Of a stretch of 64,000 nucleotides of DNA, positions 55,952-64,000 are shown one piece after another. The DNA is from Croceibacterium xixiisoli (GTDB lineage Bacteria; Pseudomonadota; Alphaproteobacteria; Sphingomonadales; Sphingomonadaceae), in contig NZ_WTYJ01000001.1 in assembly GCF_009827305.1 (NCBI RefSeq), positions 496,001 through 560,000 on the forward strand, in the 5' to 3' direction. The notes beneath the pieces are model-generated. The model was given only the letters and a program-made list of their open reading frames with translations. It searched no databases and had not been told where the DNA came from. The stretch's first letter is position 1. Every line of letters begins with the position of its first letter. Both the position numbers and the translations under genes were made by a program.

Positions 55952-57276
55952 CAGCCGATCGCCTCCGCGCGCTTGGTTTGGAGATAGCGGTCGATCAGGC
56001 TGTAACCGATCGATTGCCACGGCGCCTCGATCACATCCACGCCCAGCCGGCGCAGGCGCTTGAGCACCAGCGCCCGCTGGCGCGCCAGCCCATCGGCCGA
56101 AACGGCGGTGGCGATATCGGTCAGGTCGCGGGGCGGGGCATGGGCCAGTTCGGCCAGCTCGGAATCGACCATGGTGACGAAGATCACCAGATGATGACGC
56201 ACCAGCCGCTCGACGCTTTCGACCATGATTTCGGCAGAGGTCGGATCGGAAAAATCGGAAAACAGCACGATCAGCGACCGACGGCGCAGCTTGGCCGTCA
56301 GCGTTGCCAGGCCCAGCGTGAAATTCGGTTCGCGCGGCACATAATCCAACCCGGCGGCCGCCGATTGCAGCCGGTGAAAACCGCGCGTGTCGGATACGAA
56401 GGGGGTCATCAGCTGCGGCTTGTCGGCAAAACCGAACAGCGCCACCTTGTCGCCACCCTTCAGGGCGACGAAGCCGGCGGTCAGCGCGGCCGATACCGCC
56501 CGGTCGATCCGCGCCAGCCCATCCACCGGCTCGCACATCGCCTGGCCACAATCGAAGGCAAACACGATCTGGTTGTCGCGTTCGGATTCGTTTTCCCGCG
56601 CGTAAAGCCTGGTGTGGCGGGCGCTGGCCTTCCAGTCGATCCGGCGCCGGTCCATGCCGGGCTCATATTCGGACAGGGCTTCGAACTGGGTGCCTTCGCC
56701 GCGAATGCGCCGGGCGATCATGCCGAACTGCGAATCGCGCAGAAAGTGCTGCAGCTGCGGGGACCGCACCGGTGACAGATCGGGCCATACGCGCACCTCG
56801 CGCTCCAGCTCCTGCCGGGTCTGCCGCCAGGCCAGCCCCAGCGGGCCGGGCCAGCGCAGCGCGATTTCATGCACGATCCCGGTGCCGCGCCGCTGCGGGG
56901 TGATCGTCACGCTGCCGCTGCGCCGGTCGCCCCCGCTGCCCTGATGCAGGGGGAAGGTGCGCAGCCCATCGGTGCCCAGCCGCTGATCGAACCCCATGGC
57001 GATTTCCGGCTGCCCGGCGGGCGGGCGGGTGTAATCGGCCTGCACCGTCAGCAGCAGATCCTGCCCCACTTCGGTATCGCTGGGCACGTGCAGCTGCACA
57101 TCGCGCAGCCCGGCGGCCATCAGCCCGTCGATCACGACCAGCCCCAGCAGACCGGCCGCCAATACGGGCGCGATATACCACACGCCCGGCGCGGTCGCGG
57201 CAATCAGCACGGCCACCGGCGCCATCAGCACCAGCAGGATCAGCGCCCGGGCGGTGGGGACGATCGGTGCGCGCAC
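55951..57276 (-). CDS. DUF58 domain-containing protein (vWA-like)
   Basis: 441 aa. Two N-terminal helices (about 11-29 and 34-55), then a beta-rich domain. The DUF58 core motif RRIDWKASARHTRLYARENE is at 211-230, followed by a von Willebrand A-like fold (about 236-400). The MIDAS position at Asp242 reads DCGQA where active vWA domains have DxSxS, so metal-dependent ligand binding may be altered or lost. These proteins are usual partners of MoxR ATPases. Transcribed directly after moxR with a 4-base gap. Confidence 0.88.
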   Translation of the reverse strand: MRAPIVPTARALILLVLMAPVAVLIAATAPGVWYIAPVLAAGLLGLVVIDGLMAAGLRDVQLHVPSDTEVGQDLLLTVQADYTRPPAGQPEIAMGFDQRLGTDGLRTFPLHQGSGGDRRSGSVTITPQRRGTGIVHEIALRWPGPLGLAWRQTRQELEREVRVWPDLSPVRSPQLQHFLRDSQFGMIARRIRGEGTQFEALSEYEPGMDRRRIDWKASARHTRLYARENESERDNQIVFAFDCGQAMCEPVDGLARIDRAVSAALTAGFVALKGGDKVALFGFADKPQLMTPFVSDTRGFHRLQSAAAGLDYVPREPNFTLGLATLTAKLRRRSLIVLFSDFSDPTSAEIMVESVERLVRHHLVIFVTMVDSELAELAHAPPRDLTDIATAVSADGLARQRALVLKRLRRLGVDVIEAPWQSIGYSLIDRYLQTKRAEAIG

Positions 57277-57280
57277 GGGC

Positions 57281-58243
57281 TTATTTCGGCGCCTCGGTCT
57301 GTTCGATCAGCCCGGTCACCAGCTGTTCGATCTGGCGGCCTTCGATTTCGGCGGCCGGGCTCAGCACCAGCCGGTGGCGCAGCGTCGAAACGGCCAGCGC
57401 CTTCACATCGTCGGGCAGCACATAGTCGCGGCCATGCAGGGCCGCGCGGGCGCGGGCGGCATTGGCCAGCAGCACGGCGGCGCGCGGCGATGCGCCATTG
57501 GCGATATCCGGGTTGCCGCGCGTCGCCCGCACCAGCGCCACGATATAGGCCACCACTTCCTCGGCCAGGGTCACGGTCTTGACCGCTTCCTGCGCGGCGC
57601 TGATCGCGGCCGCATCGGCCACCATGGAAACGCCGAAATCGCCGGCCTTGGGCGGGCCGCTGCGCGTGCCGAAACGGGTGACGATCTTCGCCTCTTCCTC
57701 GGCGCTGGGATAGGGTACCAGCAGCTTGAACAGGAACCGGTCCAGCTGCGCTTCGGGCAGCGGATAGACGCCCTGGTTCTCGATCGGGTTCTGCGTCGCC
57801 ACCACCATGAACCGGGGGGACAGCGCATGCGATTCGCCGTCCAGCGTCACGCGCCGTTCCTGCATTGCCTCCAGCAATGCAGCCTGGGTCTTGGGCGGGG
57901 TGCGGTTGATTTCATCGGCCAGCAGCAGTTCGCGGAAGATCGGCCCGCGCGTCAGGGTGAACTGGCTGGTCTGGAAATTGAACAGGTTGGAACCCAGGAT
58001 ATCGCCGGGCAGCAGATCCGGGGTGAACTGGATCCGGCCGAATTCCAGCCCGGTCGCCGCGGCAAAGCTCTGCGCCAGGAATGTCTTGGCGGTGCCCGGC
58101 GGGCCTTCCAGCAGCACATGACCCTGCGCGATCAGGGCGATCAGCAGATGTTCGACCGTCTCATCCTGACCAACGATCGCCTTGGCGATTTCGGTCCGGA
58201 TCGCGCCCGCCAGGCTCCGGGCTTCCTCCAGCGACATGCTCAT
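57281..58243 (-). CDS. MoxR-family AAA+ ATPase
   Basis: 320 aa. Walker [10 protein letters not shown] (47-55), Walker [23 protein letters not shown] ([13 protein letters not shown] then TQAALLEAM), and the MoxR loop [24 protein letters not shown] ([16 protein letters not shown] then PEAQLDRF), followed by the lid with [20 protein letters not shown]. MoxR ATPases act as chaperones that activate or assemble partner complexes. ATG 58243 overlaps the DUF4350 stop. The subfamily is suggested by its SpoIIM/RDD/DUF4129 neighbours. Confidence 0.92.
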   Translation of the reverse strand: MSMSLEEARSLAGAIRTEIAKAIVGQDETVEHLLIALIAQGHVLLEGPPGTAKTFLAQSFAAATGLEFGRIQFTPDLLPGDILGSNLFNFQTSQFTLTRGPIFRELLLADEINRTPPKTQAALLEAMQERRVTLDGESHALSPRFMVVATQNPIENQGVYPLPEAQLDRFLFKLLVPYPSAEEEAKIVTRFGTRSGPPKAGDFGVSMVADAAAISAAQEAVKTVTLAEEVVAYIVALVRATRGNPDIANGASPRAAVLLANAARARAALHGRDYVLPDDVKALAVSTLRHRLVLSPAAEIEGRQIEQLVTGLIEQTEAPK

Positions 58244-59568
58244 TTGTCCAGGGTCCTTTCGACTTTCCTCAGTGCGGCCGCAGCGCGCAGCAATTCTGTG
58301 GGGGTACGGGCGCGGTGCAGGGCTTCTGCGGCGCTGGAATAGTCTCGCCCATGGCCCCGCTGCTCCATCGCCCAGGCAATCGCGACGTCGCGCAGCTGCG
58401 GATCGGGCTCGCGAATGCCCAGCGCGTTGGCCATGCGCTGGGAAACCATATTGGCATAGGGTGGGCCGAGCAGATGGATACGGCGCGCCCGCACCACCAG
58501 CGCGGCCCCATTGCGGGCCAGCTGCCGCTTGCCCATGACAGCGGTCAGCGCCTCGGCCACCGGCGGCCCGAACCGCAGCATCCCGCGCCAGGCGATCACC
58601 AGCGCGGCGAACAGCAGGCACAGCGTCGCGGCCAGGAAAGGCGGCTTGATCGCCAGCGTCAGCAGATTGTCATTCCTGGCAAGCCCGGCGGTATAAAGGT
58701 CGAACGCGATGTCGATCTCATACCCATCCATGGTGGTTTCGATCAGATCCATCGCCAGCTCGGCGCGTTTCGGGTCGGCCAGGCCATAATTGTTCATCAG
58801 ATCGGGTTCGGACACGATCACCAGCGGCCACAGGTTTTCATCGACATCGTCATCCGCATGCGGGCCGACACCGGCGGCATCTTCCAGCATCGGATAGCTG
58901 CCGTAATTGTCCCAATAGGCCGCCACCGGGGCGCCGTTCTTGCCGGTCACGACCAGGGGGACGAGATCGGCCGCGGCCATGTGCTGGATCGTTTCGGGTT
59001 CGGGGAAGGCACCCGAAAGTCCCAGCCCGCGCCAGCCCGCATCCTTGCCGGGTTCGATCGTCAGACCGGCAATGCCGTCCAGTTCGGATGCCCATTCCGG
59101 CACATGCGAAGACACCAGCATCACCCACCCCCGTTTCGACAGGGACAGGGCCGTCTGCGGCGCGGCCATGGCGGCCCATTTCGGCACGACCAGAATGGTC
59201 GGCCCGGTATGGCGCCGGTCATTGATGATCTGCCAGATTTCTGCGGCATCGGCATCATGCGACGGGGTCATCACCAGCAACGACTGGGCCACCCGGTGGT
59301 CGCCCGAAGCCATCACCGGGGATGCATCGGTCAATTCTTCCTTGCTGCTGGCCAGATGCACGGTGTGCCCGCGCCGTTCGACCAGATCGACCAGCGCGGC
59401 ATAGCCGTTCAGCCCGTTGGAACGGGCGTGGCCGTTGCGCATCATGCCTTCGTTGCCATCGTCCCAGCCGGCACCGATGGCATAGAGCAGCAACAGGAAG
59501 GCGGCCGTGCCTGCCGCCAGCAGGATCAGCACCGCGCGGGCGCTGAAGGGATTGCCGGGCCGCGCCAT
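58240..59568 (-). CDS. DUF4350 domain-containing membrane protein
   Basis: 442 aa. One N-terminal helix ([21 protein letters not shown]), a large extracytoplasmic domain of Rossmann-like look ([54 protein letters not shown] in relatives here [15 protein letters not shown]), a second helix near residue 305 ([19 protein letters not shown]) and a cytosolic helical tail with [19 protein letters not shown]. The domain resembles amidase-like DUF4350 proteins; function unknown. Overlaps DUF4129 by one base. Confidence 0.82.
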   Translation of the reverse strand: MARPGNPFSARAVLILLAAGTAAFLLLLYAIGAGWDDGNEGMMRNGHARSNGLNGYAALVDLVERRGHTVHLASSKEELTDASPVMASGDHRVAQSLLVMTPSHDADAAEIWQIINDRRHTGPTILVVPKWAAMAAPQTALSLSKRGWVMLVSSHVPEWASELDGIAGLTIEPGKDAGWRGLGLSGAFPEPETIQHMAAADLVPLVVTGKNGAPVAAYWDNYGSYPMLEDAAGVGPHADDDVDENLWPLVIVSEPDLMNNYGLADPKRAELAMDLIETTMDGYEIDIAFDLYTAGLARNDNLLTLAIKPPFLAATLCLLFAALVIAWRGMLRFGPPVAEALTAVMGKRQLARNGAALVVRARRIHLLGPPYANMVSQRMANALGIREPDPQLRDVAIAWAMEQRGHGRDYSSAAEALHRARTPTELLRAAAALRKVERTLDK

Positions 59569-60239
59569 CAGCTATGCGCCGCCGGTGCGGCCAGGGCGAA
59601 GGCGGAATAGGCGTCGCGGGCGGCCAGCCAATCGTCCTGCGACAGTGTGCGCAGCGCAAACAGGCTGCGTTCCACCCGGTCGGCAATCACGCCAAAGCCC
59701 GTGCGCGCGGCTTCGGACAGGACCGGCAGCACGGCGATTTCGCGCGCAGTGCTCGACGGTTCGAGCAGATCGGGCCGCGCCTCGCGGATCTGGCTGACGC
59801 TGCGGCGCAGCAGCAGATGCGTCGCCTCGTCATAGCGGCCCTCTGCGGCCAGGCGGTCGGCATCTTCCAGCAACAGGCTGGCTGCGGCGCTGTCCGGCAC
59901 CCAGGCCGGTTCTTCCGCATCGTCTTTCGGTGGCCGCACGGTCAATGGGGCCAGCAGGCGCCACAGCAGCAGCCCGACCAGCAGCACGACGATCCCGATG
60001 GCGATCCAGGTGATGGCCTGCGCCGAAACGCCGATCATCTTCCCCAGCTCCATCAGCGGGGTGAACAGCCATTCCAGCCATTCCATCACCTTGCCCAGCC
60101 ATTCGGGCGGCGGTTCCTGCTTGGGGGGTTCTATCGGCGCGAACTGGATATCGCTGTTGGCACGCATGGCCTGCCAGTCGCGGACAAAGTCCGCGCCATT
60201 TGCCGATGCAACCTCAGTTTCCCCGGATCTTTCCGCCAC
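59568..60239 (-). CDS. DUF4129 domain-containing membrane protein
   Basis: 223 aa from GTG 60239, which has AAAGG upstream; GTG 60299 would add 20 residues. The N-terminal stretch holds SDIQFAPIEPPKQEPPPEW, the usual start of this family in sphingomonads, then helix WIAIGIVVLLVGLLLWRLLA. The C-terminal cytosolic domain (about 110-215) has SLLLEDADRLAAEGRYDEATHLLLRRSV and LRTLSQDDWLAARDAYSAF, the DUF4129 signature found beside transglutaminase/MoxR genes. First gene of the operon after pheA. Confidence 0.82.
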   Translation of the reverse strand: MAERSGETEVASANGADFVRDWQAMRANSDIQFAPIEPPKQEPPPEWLGKVMEWLEWLFTPLMELGKMIGVSAQAITWIAIGIVVLLVGLLLWRLLAPLTVRPPKDDAEEPAWVPDSAAASLLLEDADRLAAEGRYDEATHLLLRRSVSQIREARPDLLEPSSTAREIAVLPVLSEAARTGFGVIADRVERSLFALRTLSQDDWLAARDAYSAFALAAPAAHS

Positions 60240-60314
60240 ATCGCCTTTGGTGGCACGGCTTGGACCGCCGCGCAACTCGCATTGCTGGCGGTCACACACC
60301 CGATCCGGGGCAGA

Positions 60315-61208
60315 TCAGCCGCGTGCGCGGGCCTGCGGATAGGTGCCCAGAACGCGCATGTGCTTGCAGTAAAAGGCCAGTTCTTCCAGCGCGCGGTCCA
60401 CCGCAGGGGTGCCCGGTGCGCCCTCGATATCGGCATAAAACGTCGTTGCGGCAAAGCTCGCACCGCGCTGATAGCTTTCCAGCTTGGTCATGTTCACGCC
60501 ATTGGTGGCAAAGCCGCCCAGCGCCTTGAACAGGGCGGAAGGCACATTGCGCACTTCGAAGATGAAGGTCGTCATGGCCCGCTGATCGGCCAGCACGCCC
60601 GGATCCAGCGCGTCGCGGGCCAGGATGACGAAACGCGTGGTGTTGTCTTCCGTGTCTTCCACCCGCTGGTCGATGATCTCCAACCCATACAGATCTGCCG
60701 CCAGGGCCGGGGCGATCGCCGCGATCTCCGGATCGCCCAGTTCCTTGACATGTGCGGCCGCGCCGGCCGTGTCGGCATGGCTCAGCGGCACGATATTGCG
60801 CTGCGCCAGATAATGACGCGACTGGCCCAGGGCGTGTACATGGCTGAACGCCGCCTTGAACGGTCCCTTGCCGATCGCCATCAGAGCGTGATGGATCGGC
60901 ATGAAATATTCGCCGACGATGGACAGCCCGCTTTCCGGCAGCAGGAAATGGATATCGGCCACACGTCCGGCCTGCGAATTTTCGATCGGTATCATCGCGC
61001 AATCGACCGCGCCCGATGTCACCGCATCCAGCGCATCGGCAAAGCTGAAGCAGGGCAGCGGCAGGCAATCGGGCGCCCATTCCAGCGCGGCCCGGTGGGA
61101 ATTGGCGCCGGGGGCGCCCTGAAACGATATGGCTTGGGCCGGATTGGCGAGCGCGGTTTCGCGCATCTGGTCGACCAACTGGCGGGCGGGGGCGGGGAAG
61201 CTGTCCAT
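60315..61208 (-). CDS. pheA: Prephenate dehydratase
   Basis: 297 aa mono-functional enzyme making phenylpyruvate in phenylalanine synthesis. Catalytic domain: ISFQGAPGANSHRAA, DCAMIPIENSQAGRVADIH and the catalytic threonine in EDNTTRFVILA. The ACT domain (about 210-290) has RNVPSALFKALGGFATNGVNMTKLES; the effector motif reads ESYQ, as in alphaproteobacteria, in place of ESRP. Feedback by phenylalanine is likely. The gap to the DUF4129 start is short, so it may drive that operon. Confidence 0.95.
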   Translation of the reverse strand: MDSFPAPARQLVDQMRETALANPAQAISFQGAPGANSHRAALEWAPDCLPLPCFSFADALDAVTSGAVDCAMIPIENSQAGRVADIHFLLPESGLSIVGEYFMPIHHALMAIGKGPFKAAFSHVHALGQSRHYLAQRNIVPLSHADTAGAAAHVKELGDPEIAAIAPALAADLYGLEIIDQRVEDTEDNTTRFVILARDALDPGVLADQRAMTTFIFEVRNVPSALFKALGGFATNGVNMTKLESYQRGASFAATTFYADIEGAPGTPAVDRALEELAFYCKHMRVLGTYPQARARG

Positions 61209-61347
61209 GGCGCGCAGCCGGTAGAGACGGGGCGCGCGGCGGACAAGTCACTATCGAGCCATAATCGCAACACTATCGGACTTGCACGGATGGCAACCCG
61301 CCACTAGAGCGGCCCGCAATACGGGAAATTCTGGCAGAAACTCCACG

Positions 61348-62019
61348 ATGCAAGATCGCTTCAACACCATCGCCGGCTGGACTTTGTTCTCCGGCGTCGT
61401 CGCCCTCGGACTATCGATCGTCAGCGGAATGTATTTCCAGGCTGACCGGCCGCACGCGCCGGAAACGGAAGGCTACCCGATCGAAGCCGCGGCAGAAGAA
61501 GGCGGGGCTGATTCCGGCCCGGGCCTGGCCGAACTGCTCGCCACCGGCGATGCGGCTGCCGGTGAAAAGGTTTTCGCCAAATGCGTGTCTTGCCACACGA
61601 TCAATCAGGGTGGCGCCAATGGCATCGGCCCGAATCTGTGGCACACGATGGGTGAAACCATCGGTACCGGCAAGGGCGGCTTTGCTTTCTCCGGCGCGCT
61701 TTCCGGTCATGGCGGCGCCTGGACCTTTGAAAACATGGACGCCTGGCTGAAAAGCCCGAAGGCGTTCGCCAGCGGCACCAAGATGAGCTTCGCGGGTCTG
61801 TCCAATCCGGCCGACCGTGCGAACGTCATGCTTTATCTGCTTGCCAATGGCGGCGGTCCGGCCCTGCCGACGCCGGCTGCGGCTCCTGCCGCTGAAGAGG
61901 GTGCGGCTGCGGACGCCCCTGCTGCCGAAGGCGCAGAAGGCGCTGCACCGGCTGAAGGTGCTGCTCCTGCCGAAGGCGCAGAGGCTGCACCGGCTGCTGG
62001 CGAAACCCCGGCCGCCTGA
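61348..62019 (+). CDS. Membrane-anchored c-type cytochrome (CycM/c552-like)
   Basis: 223 aa. A single N-terminal helix (TLFSGVVALGLSIVSGMYF, 12-30) is an uncleaved anchor. The class I cytochrome c domain (about 66-170) has CVSCH (Cys79, Cys82, His83) and distal Met146 in KMSFAG. It probably shuttles electrons between the bc1 complex and cytochrome oxidase. The C-terminal 50 residues are an Ala/Glu/Pro tail built from repeats such as EGAAPAEGA, which is longer than in most relatives. A strong terminator follows. Confidence 0.92.
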   Translation: MQDRFNTIAGWTLFSGVVALGLSIVSGMYFQADRPHAPETEGYPIEAAAEEGGADSGPGLAELLATGDAAAGEKVFAKCVSCHTINQGGANGIGPNLWHTMGETIGTGKGGFAFSGALSGHGGAWTFENMDAWLKSPKAFASGTKMSFAGLSNPADRANVMLYLLANGGGPALPTPAAAPAAEEGAAADAPAAEGAEGAAPAEGAAPAEGAEAAPAAGETPAA

Positions 62020-62037
62020 CCGGTTTCCTTTCCGTAT

Positions 62038-62084
62038 AAACAAAATGGGCCCCGGTTCTTCGTGAACCGGGGCCCATTTTGTTT
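62038..62084. terminator. Bidirectional terminator between cytochrome c and rlmE
   Basis: A 21-base perfect stem (AAACAAAATGGGCCCCGGTTC and complement; loop 62059-62063) with A and T tracts at the outer ends, placed between two convergent genes. Confidence 0.92.
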
Positions 62085-62128
62085 GGTGATTCGGCAAGCG
62101 TGCTGGCGGGTGACGATTCGGTCAACCG

Positions 62129-62824
62129 CTATGCCAGGCCATCCTCTTCCGTTTCCATGGTGTCACGGCCCTTGAATCCCTGCGCCACCACATACCATTC
62201 CGACGAATCCTTGCGGCTGGCAGGCGGCTTGGCGTGTTTGACCGTGCGGAAATGCTTTTTCAGCAAGGTCAGCAGGTCGGTATCCGTGCCTCCGGCCAGC
62301 ACCTTGGCCAGGAAGGCCCCGCCCGGTTCCAGCGTCTCGATCGCGAACCAGGCGGCCGATTCGACCAGCCCCATGGTGCGCAGATGGTCGGTCTGCTTGT
62401 GGCCCACGGTGTTGGCGGCCATGTCCGACAGCACCAGATCGGGCGGACCATCCAGCGCCGCCTGCAGCTGCGCCGGGGCGGCATCGGCCATGAAATCCAT
62501 CTGCAGCAAGGTCACGCCCTCGATCGGATCTGTTTCCAGCAGATCGATGCCGACGATCGCCGCGCGTGGGGCGCGCTTGCGCACCACCTGGCTCCAGCCG
62601 CCCGGCGCCACGCCCAGATCGACCACGCGATGCGTGCCTTTCAGAAAGGCGAATCGTTCATCCAGTTCGATCAGCTTGTAGGCGGCGCGGCTGCGATACC
62701 CTTCTGCCTTCGCCTGCCGCACATAGGGGTCGTTCAACTGGCGCGACAGCCAGCGCGCCGAAGATGCCGTCCGCTTGCGGTTGGCTTTCAGCCGCTTCTC
62801 GGGCTCTTTTCCGGAACCTCTCAT
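62129..62824 (-). CDS. rlmE: 23S rRNA (uridine-2'-O-)-methyltransferase RlmE (FtsJ/RrmJ)
   Basis: 231 aa methyltransferase for Um2552 of 23S rRNA. The SAM loop is VVDLGVAPGGWSQV and the catalytic tetrad is Lys50 (RAAYKL), Asp134 (LSDMAAN), Lys174 (FLAKVLAGG) and Glu209 (SSEWYVVA). A basic N-terminal extension of about 30 residues precedes the domain. ATG 62824 overlaps the ppx stop (ATGA). Confidence 0.96.
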   Translation of the reverse strand: MRGSGKEPEKRLKANRKRTASSARWLSRQLNDPYVRQAKAEGYRSRAAYKLIELDERFAFLKGTHRVVDLGVAPGGWSQVVRKRAPRAAIVGIDLLETDPIEGVTLLQMDFMADAAPAQLQAALDGPPDLVLSDMAANTVGHKQTDHLRTMGLVESAAWFAIETLEPGGAFLAKVLAGGTDTDLLTLLKKHFRTVKHAKPPASRKDSSEWYVVAQGFKGRDTMETEEDGLA

Positions 62825-63996
62825 CGACGTTTCTGCCTGATCTTGCGCAGCGTGGCCTGCGCCAGCATGCCTTCTGCATCGGCGGTCATCATGGCGCGCA
62901 ATATCCCTTCGCGAATGCCTCTGTCTGCAACGCCCAGCCGGGTGGCGGGCCAGATATCCAGTATCGATTCCAGAATGGCACAGCCGGCCACCACCAGATC
63001 GGCCCGTTCCTGCCCGATGCAGGGCAATTGCCGCCGCTCGGCCGGGGCCATTCCCGAAAGCCGGGTGGCGATGCCGCGCATCGCGTCGCTCGGCACGATC
63101 AGCCCGTCGATCGCCCGGCGATCATATTGCGGCAGGTCCAGATGCAGGCTGGCCAGGGTCGTCACCGTGCCGCTGGTGCCCAGCAGCCGCAGGTCGGGCG
63201 TGCGCTGATCGGCGATCCGTTCGGCAAAGGGGGCGAAGCTCTCGCTCACCAGTCGGCGCATTTCCTGGTAACGGGCCATGCGATGGGCTGCATCGCCCTC
63301 TTCCCCGCCCACGGTCTCGCTCAGCGACACCACACCCCAGGGCACGCTCTGCCAGTCCATGATGCGCGGTACGGGCGCGCCCGGTTCGATCAGCACCAGT
63401 TCGGTGGAACCGCCGCCGATGTCGAAGATCACCGCCGGGCCGATGCCGTCTTCCAGCAGGATGTGGCACCCCAGTACCGCCAGCCGCGCCTCTTCCCCGG
63501 CGGAAATGATATCCAGCTGGATACCGGTTTCCTGCCGCACGCGTTCGATGAATTCCGCGCCATTGCTGGCCCGGCGGCATGCCTCGGTCGCGACGGAACG
63601 GGCCAGATGGACATTGCGCTTGCGCAGCTTGTCGGCACAAATCCGCAACGCGCCCACTGCACGATCCATTGCCCGTTCGCTCAATTCGCCGGTTTGCGCC
63701 AGGCCTTCGCCCAGCCGGACGACCCGGCTGAAGGCGTCGATCACCACGAAGCTGTCGTCCGCCGGGCGCGCGATCAGCAGCCGGCAGTTGTTCGTACCCA
63801 GATCGATCGCAGCATAGGACTGGCGCGTCTGGCTATGCGCGGCCCGCCGCCAGGGGCCGTTCGCCGTTCCGCCATCGCCAGCCGTTTGGCCGTTCCACCG
63901 GGGGGACGGATCCGCCTGCCGACCATTCCTGCCGGCCGGCTTGGACTTGTTTCCGTTTGAAAAACCCCGGCTTTCCGGCGGGTCGATGTCCGCCAT
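62821..63996 (-). CDS. ppx: Exopolyphosphatase/guanosine pentaphosphate phosphohydrolase family protein
   Basis: 391 aa ASKHA-fold phosphatase. SYAAIDLGTNNCRLLIAR (phosphate-1), the catalytic region RSVATEACRRASNG, and VIFDIGGGSTELVLIEPG (phosphate-2) are intact, as are GTSGTVTTLASL and VADRGIREGIL. It lacks the extra C-terminal HD-like domains of long Ppx/GppA enzymes. A polar N-terminal extension of about 58 residues may mean the true start is later. Role: polyphosphate or pppGpp hydrolysis. Coupled to rlmE. Confidence 0.93.
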   Translation of the reverse strand: MADIDPPESRGFSNGNKSKPAGRNGRQADPSPRWNGQTAGDGGTANGPWRRAAHSQTRQSYAAIDLGTNNCRLLIARPADDSFVVIDAFSRVVRLGEGLAQTGELSERAMDRAVGALRICADKLRKRNVHLARSVATEACRRASNGAEFIERVRQETGIQLDIISAGEEARLAVLGCHILLEDGIGPAVIFDIGGGSTELVLIEPGAPVPRIMDWQSVPWGVVSLSETVGGEEGDAAHRMARYQEMRRLVSESFAPFAERIADQRTPDLRLLGTSGTVTTLASLHLDLPQYDRRAIDGLIVPSDAMRGIATRLSGMAPAERRQLPCIGQERADLVVAGCAILESILDIWPATRLGVADRGIREGILRAMMTADAEGMLAQATLRKIRQKRR

Positions 63997-64000
63997 GATG

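Overview
The window is a GC-rich bacterial chromosome segment, dense with short intergenic gaps and many ATGA, GTGA or TGATG stop/start overlaps. Gene content and order point to an alphaproteobacterium of the order Sphingomonadales: rpmH-rnpA-yidD-yidC-engB, secB divergent from a Tim44-type gene with mltA and smr behind it, mutM-rpsT-dnaA, ubiE-ubiB-coaBC-dut, a CycM-like membrane-anchored cytochrome c, and DUF7079 and DUF4136 proteins. No rRNA, tRNA, CRISPR array, transposase or prophage gene was seen. The assignment rests on protein resemblance and synteny recalled from memory, not on a search.

Layout. 0.2-4.5 kb: a secreted ClpP-like protein, then the L34/RNase P/YidD/YidC/EngB block. 4.7-9.4 kb: an unknown gene coupled to ferredoxin-NADP reductase, a GST, dapE and a dicarboxylate symporter. 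9.3-15.6 kb, mostly minus: nth-dapB, a sirtuin facing a ThiF-type enzyme, then dnaA, rpsT and mutM. 15.7-21.9 kb, plus: DMT exporter, ubiE, ubiB, a membrane protein, coaBC and dut. 21.9-30.9 kb, minus: phytase and DUF4136 lipoproteins, trpS, an arsRCBH arsenic operon that sits between murJ and trpS, murJ and secB. 31.1-38.4 kb: timA-mltA-smr-DUF7079, an orphan barstar, DUF1348, ahpC/ahpF and aroC. 38.5-42.2 kb: ruvA and ruvB with an SMI1/KNR4-like gene between them, then a Ser/Thr-rich protein with a PEP-CTERM-like tail. 42.3-53.5 kb: acnA, two tiny single-helix membrane proteins, a DMT exporter, two convergent L,D-transpeptidase-type genes, a GT-A-like protein, a retropepsin-like protease, ispG and a Kef-type antiporter. 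53.5-64 kb: a seven-gene minus-strand operon (DUF4129-DUF4350-MoxR-DUF58-SpoIIM-RDD-GNAT), pheA, a membrane cytochrome c, rlmE and ppx/gppA.

Most genes are housekeeping: replication and repair (dnaA, nth, mutM, ruvAB, dut), translation (rpmH, rpsT, rnpA, trpS, rlmE), envelope biogenesis (yidC, yidD, secB, murJ, mltA, L,D-transpeptidases), lysine, aromatic, isoprenoid and CoA pathways, and oxidative stress (ahpCF). The accessory material is the ars operon with its own operators and the immunity-like genes near 33.5-34.2 and 39.2 kb. The best candidate for an under-described system is the MoxR/DUF58/SpoIIM/RDD/DUF4129/DUF4350/GNAT operon. The best non-coding candidate is a two-stem structured repeat present twice (about 12.4 and 25.3 kb), with paired base changes that preserve its stems.
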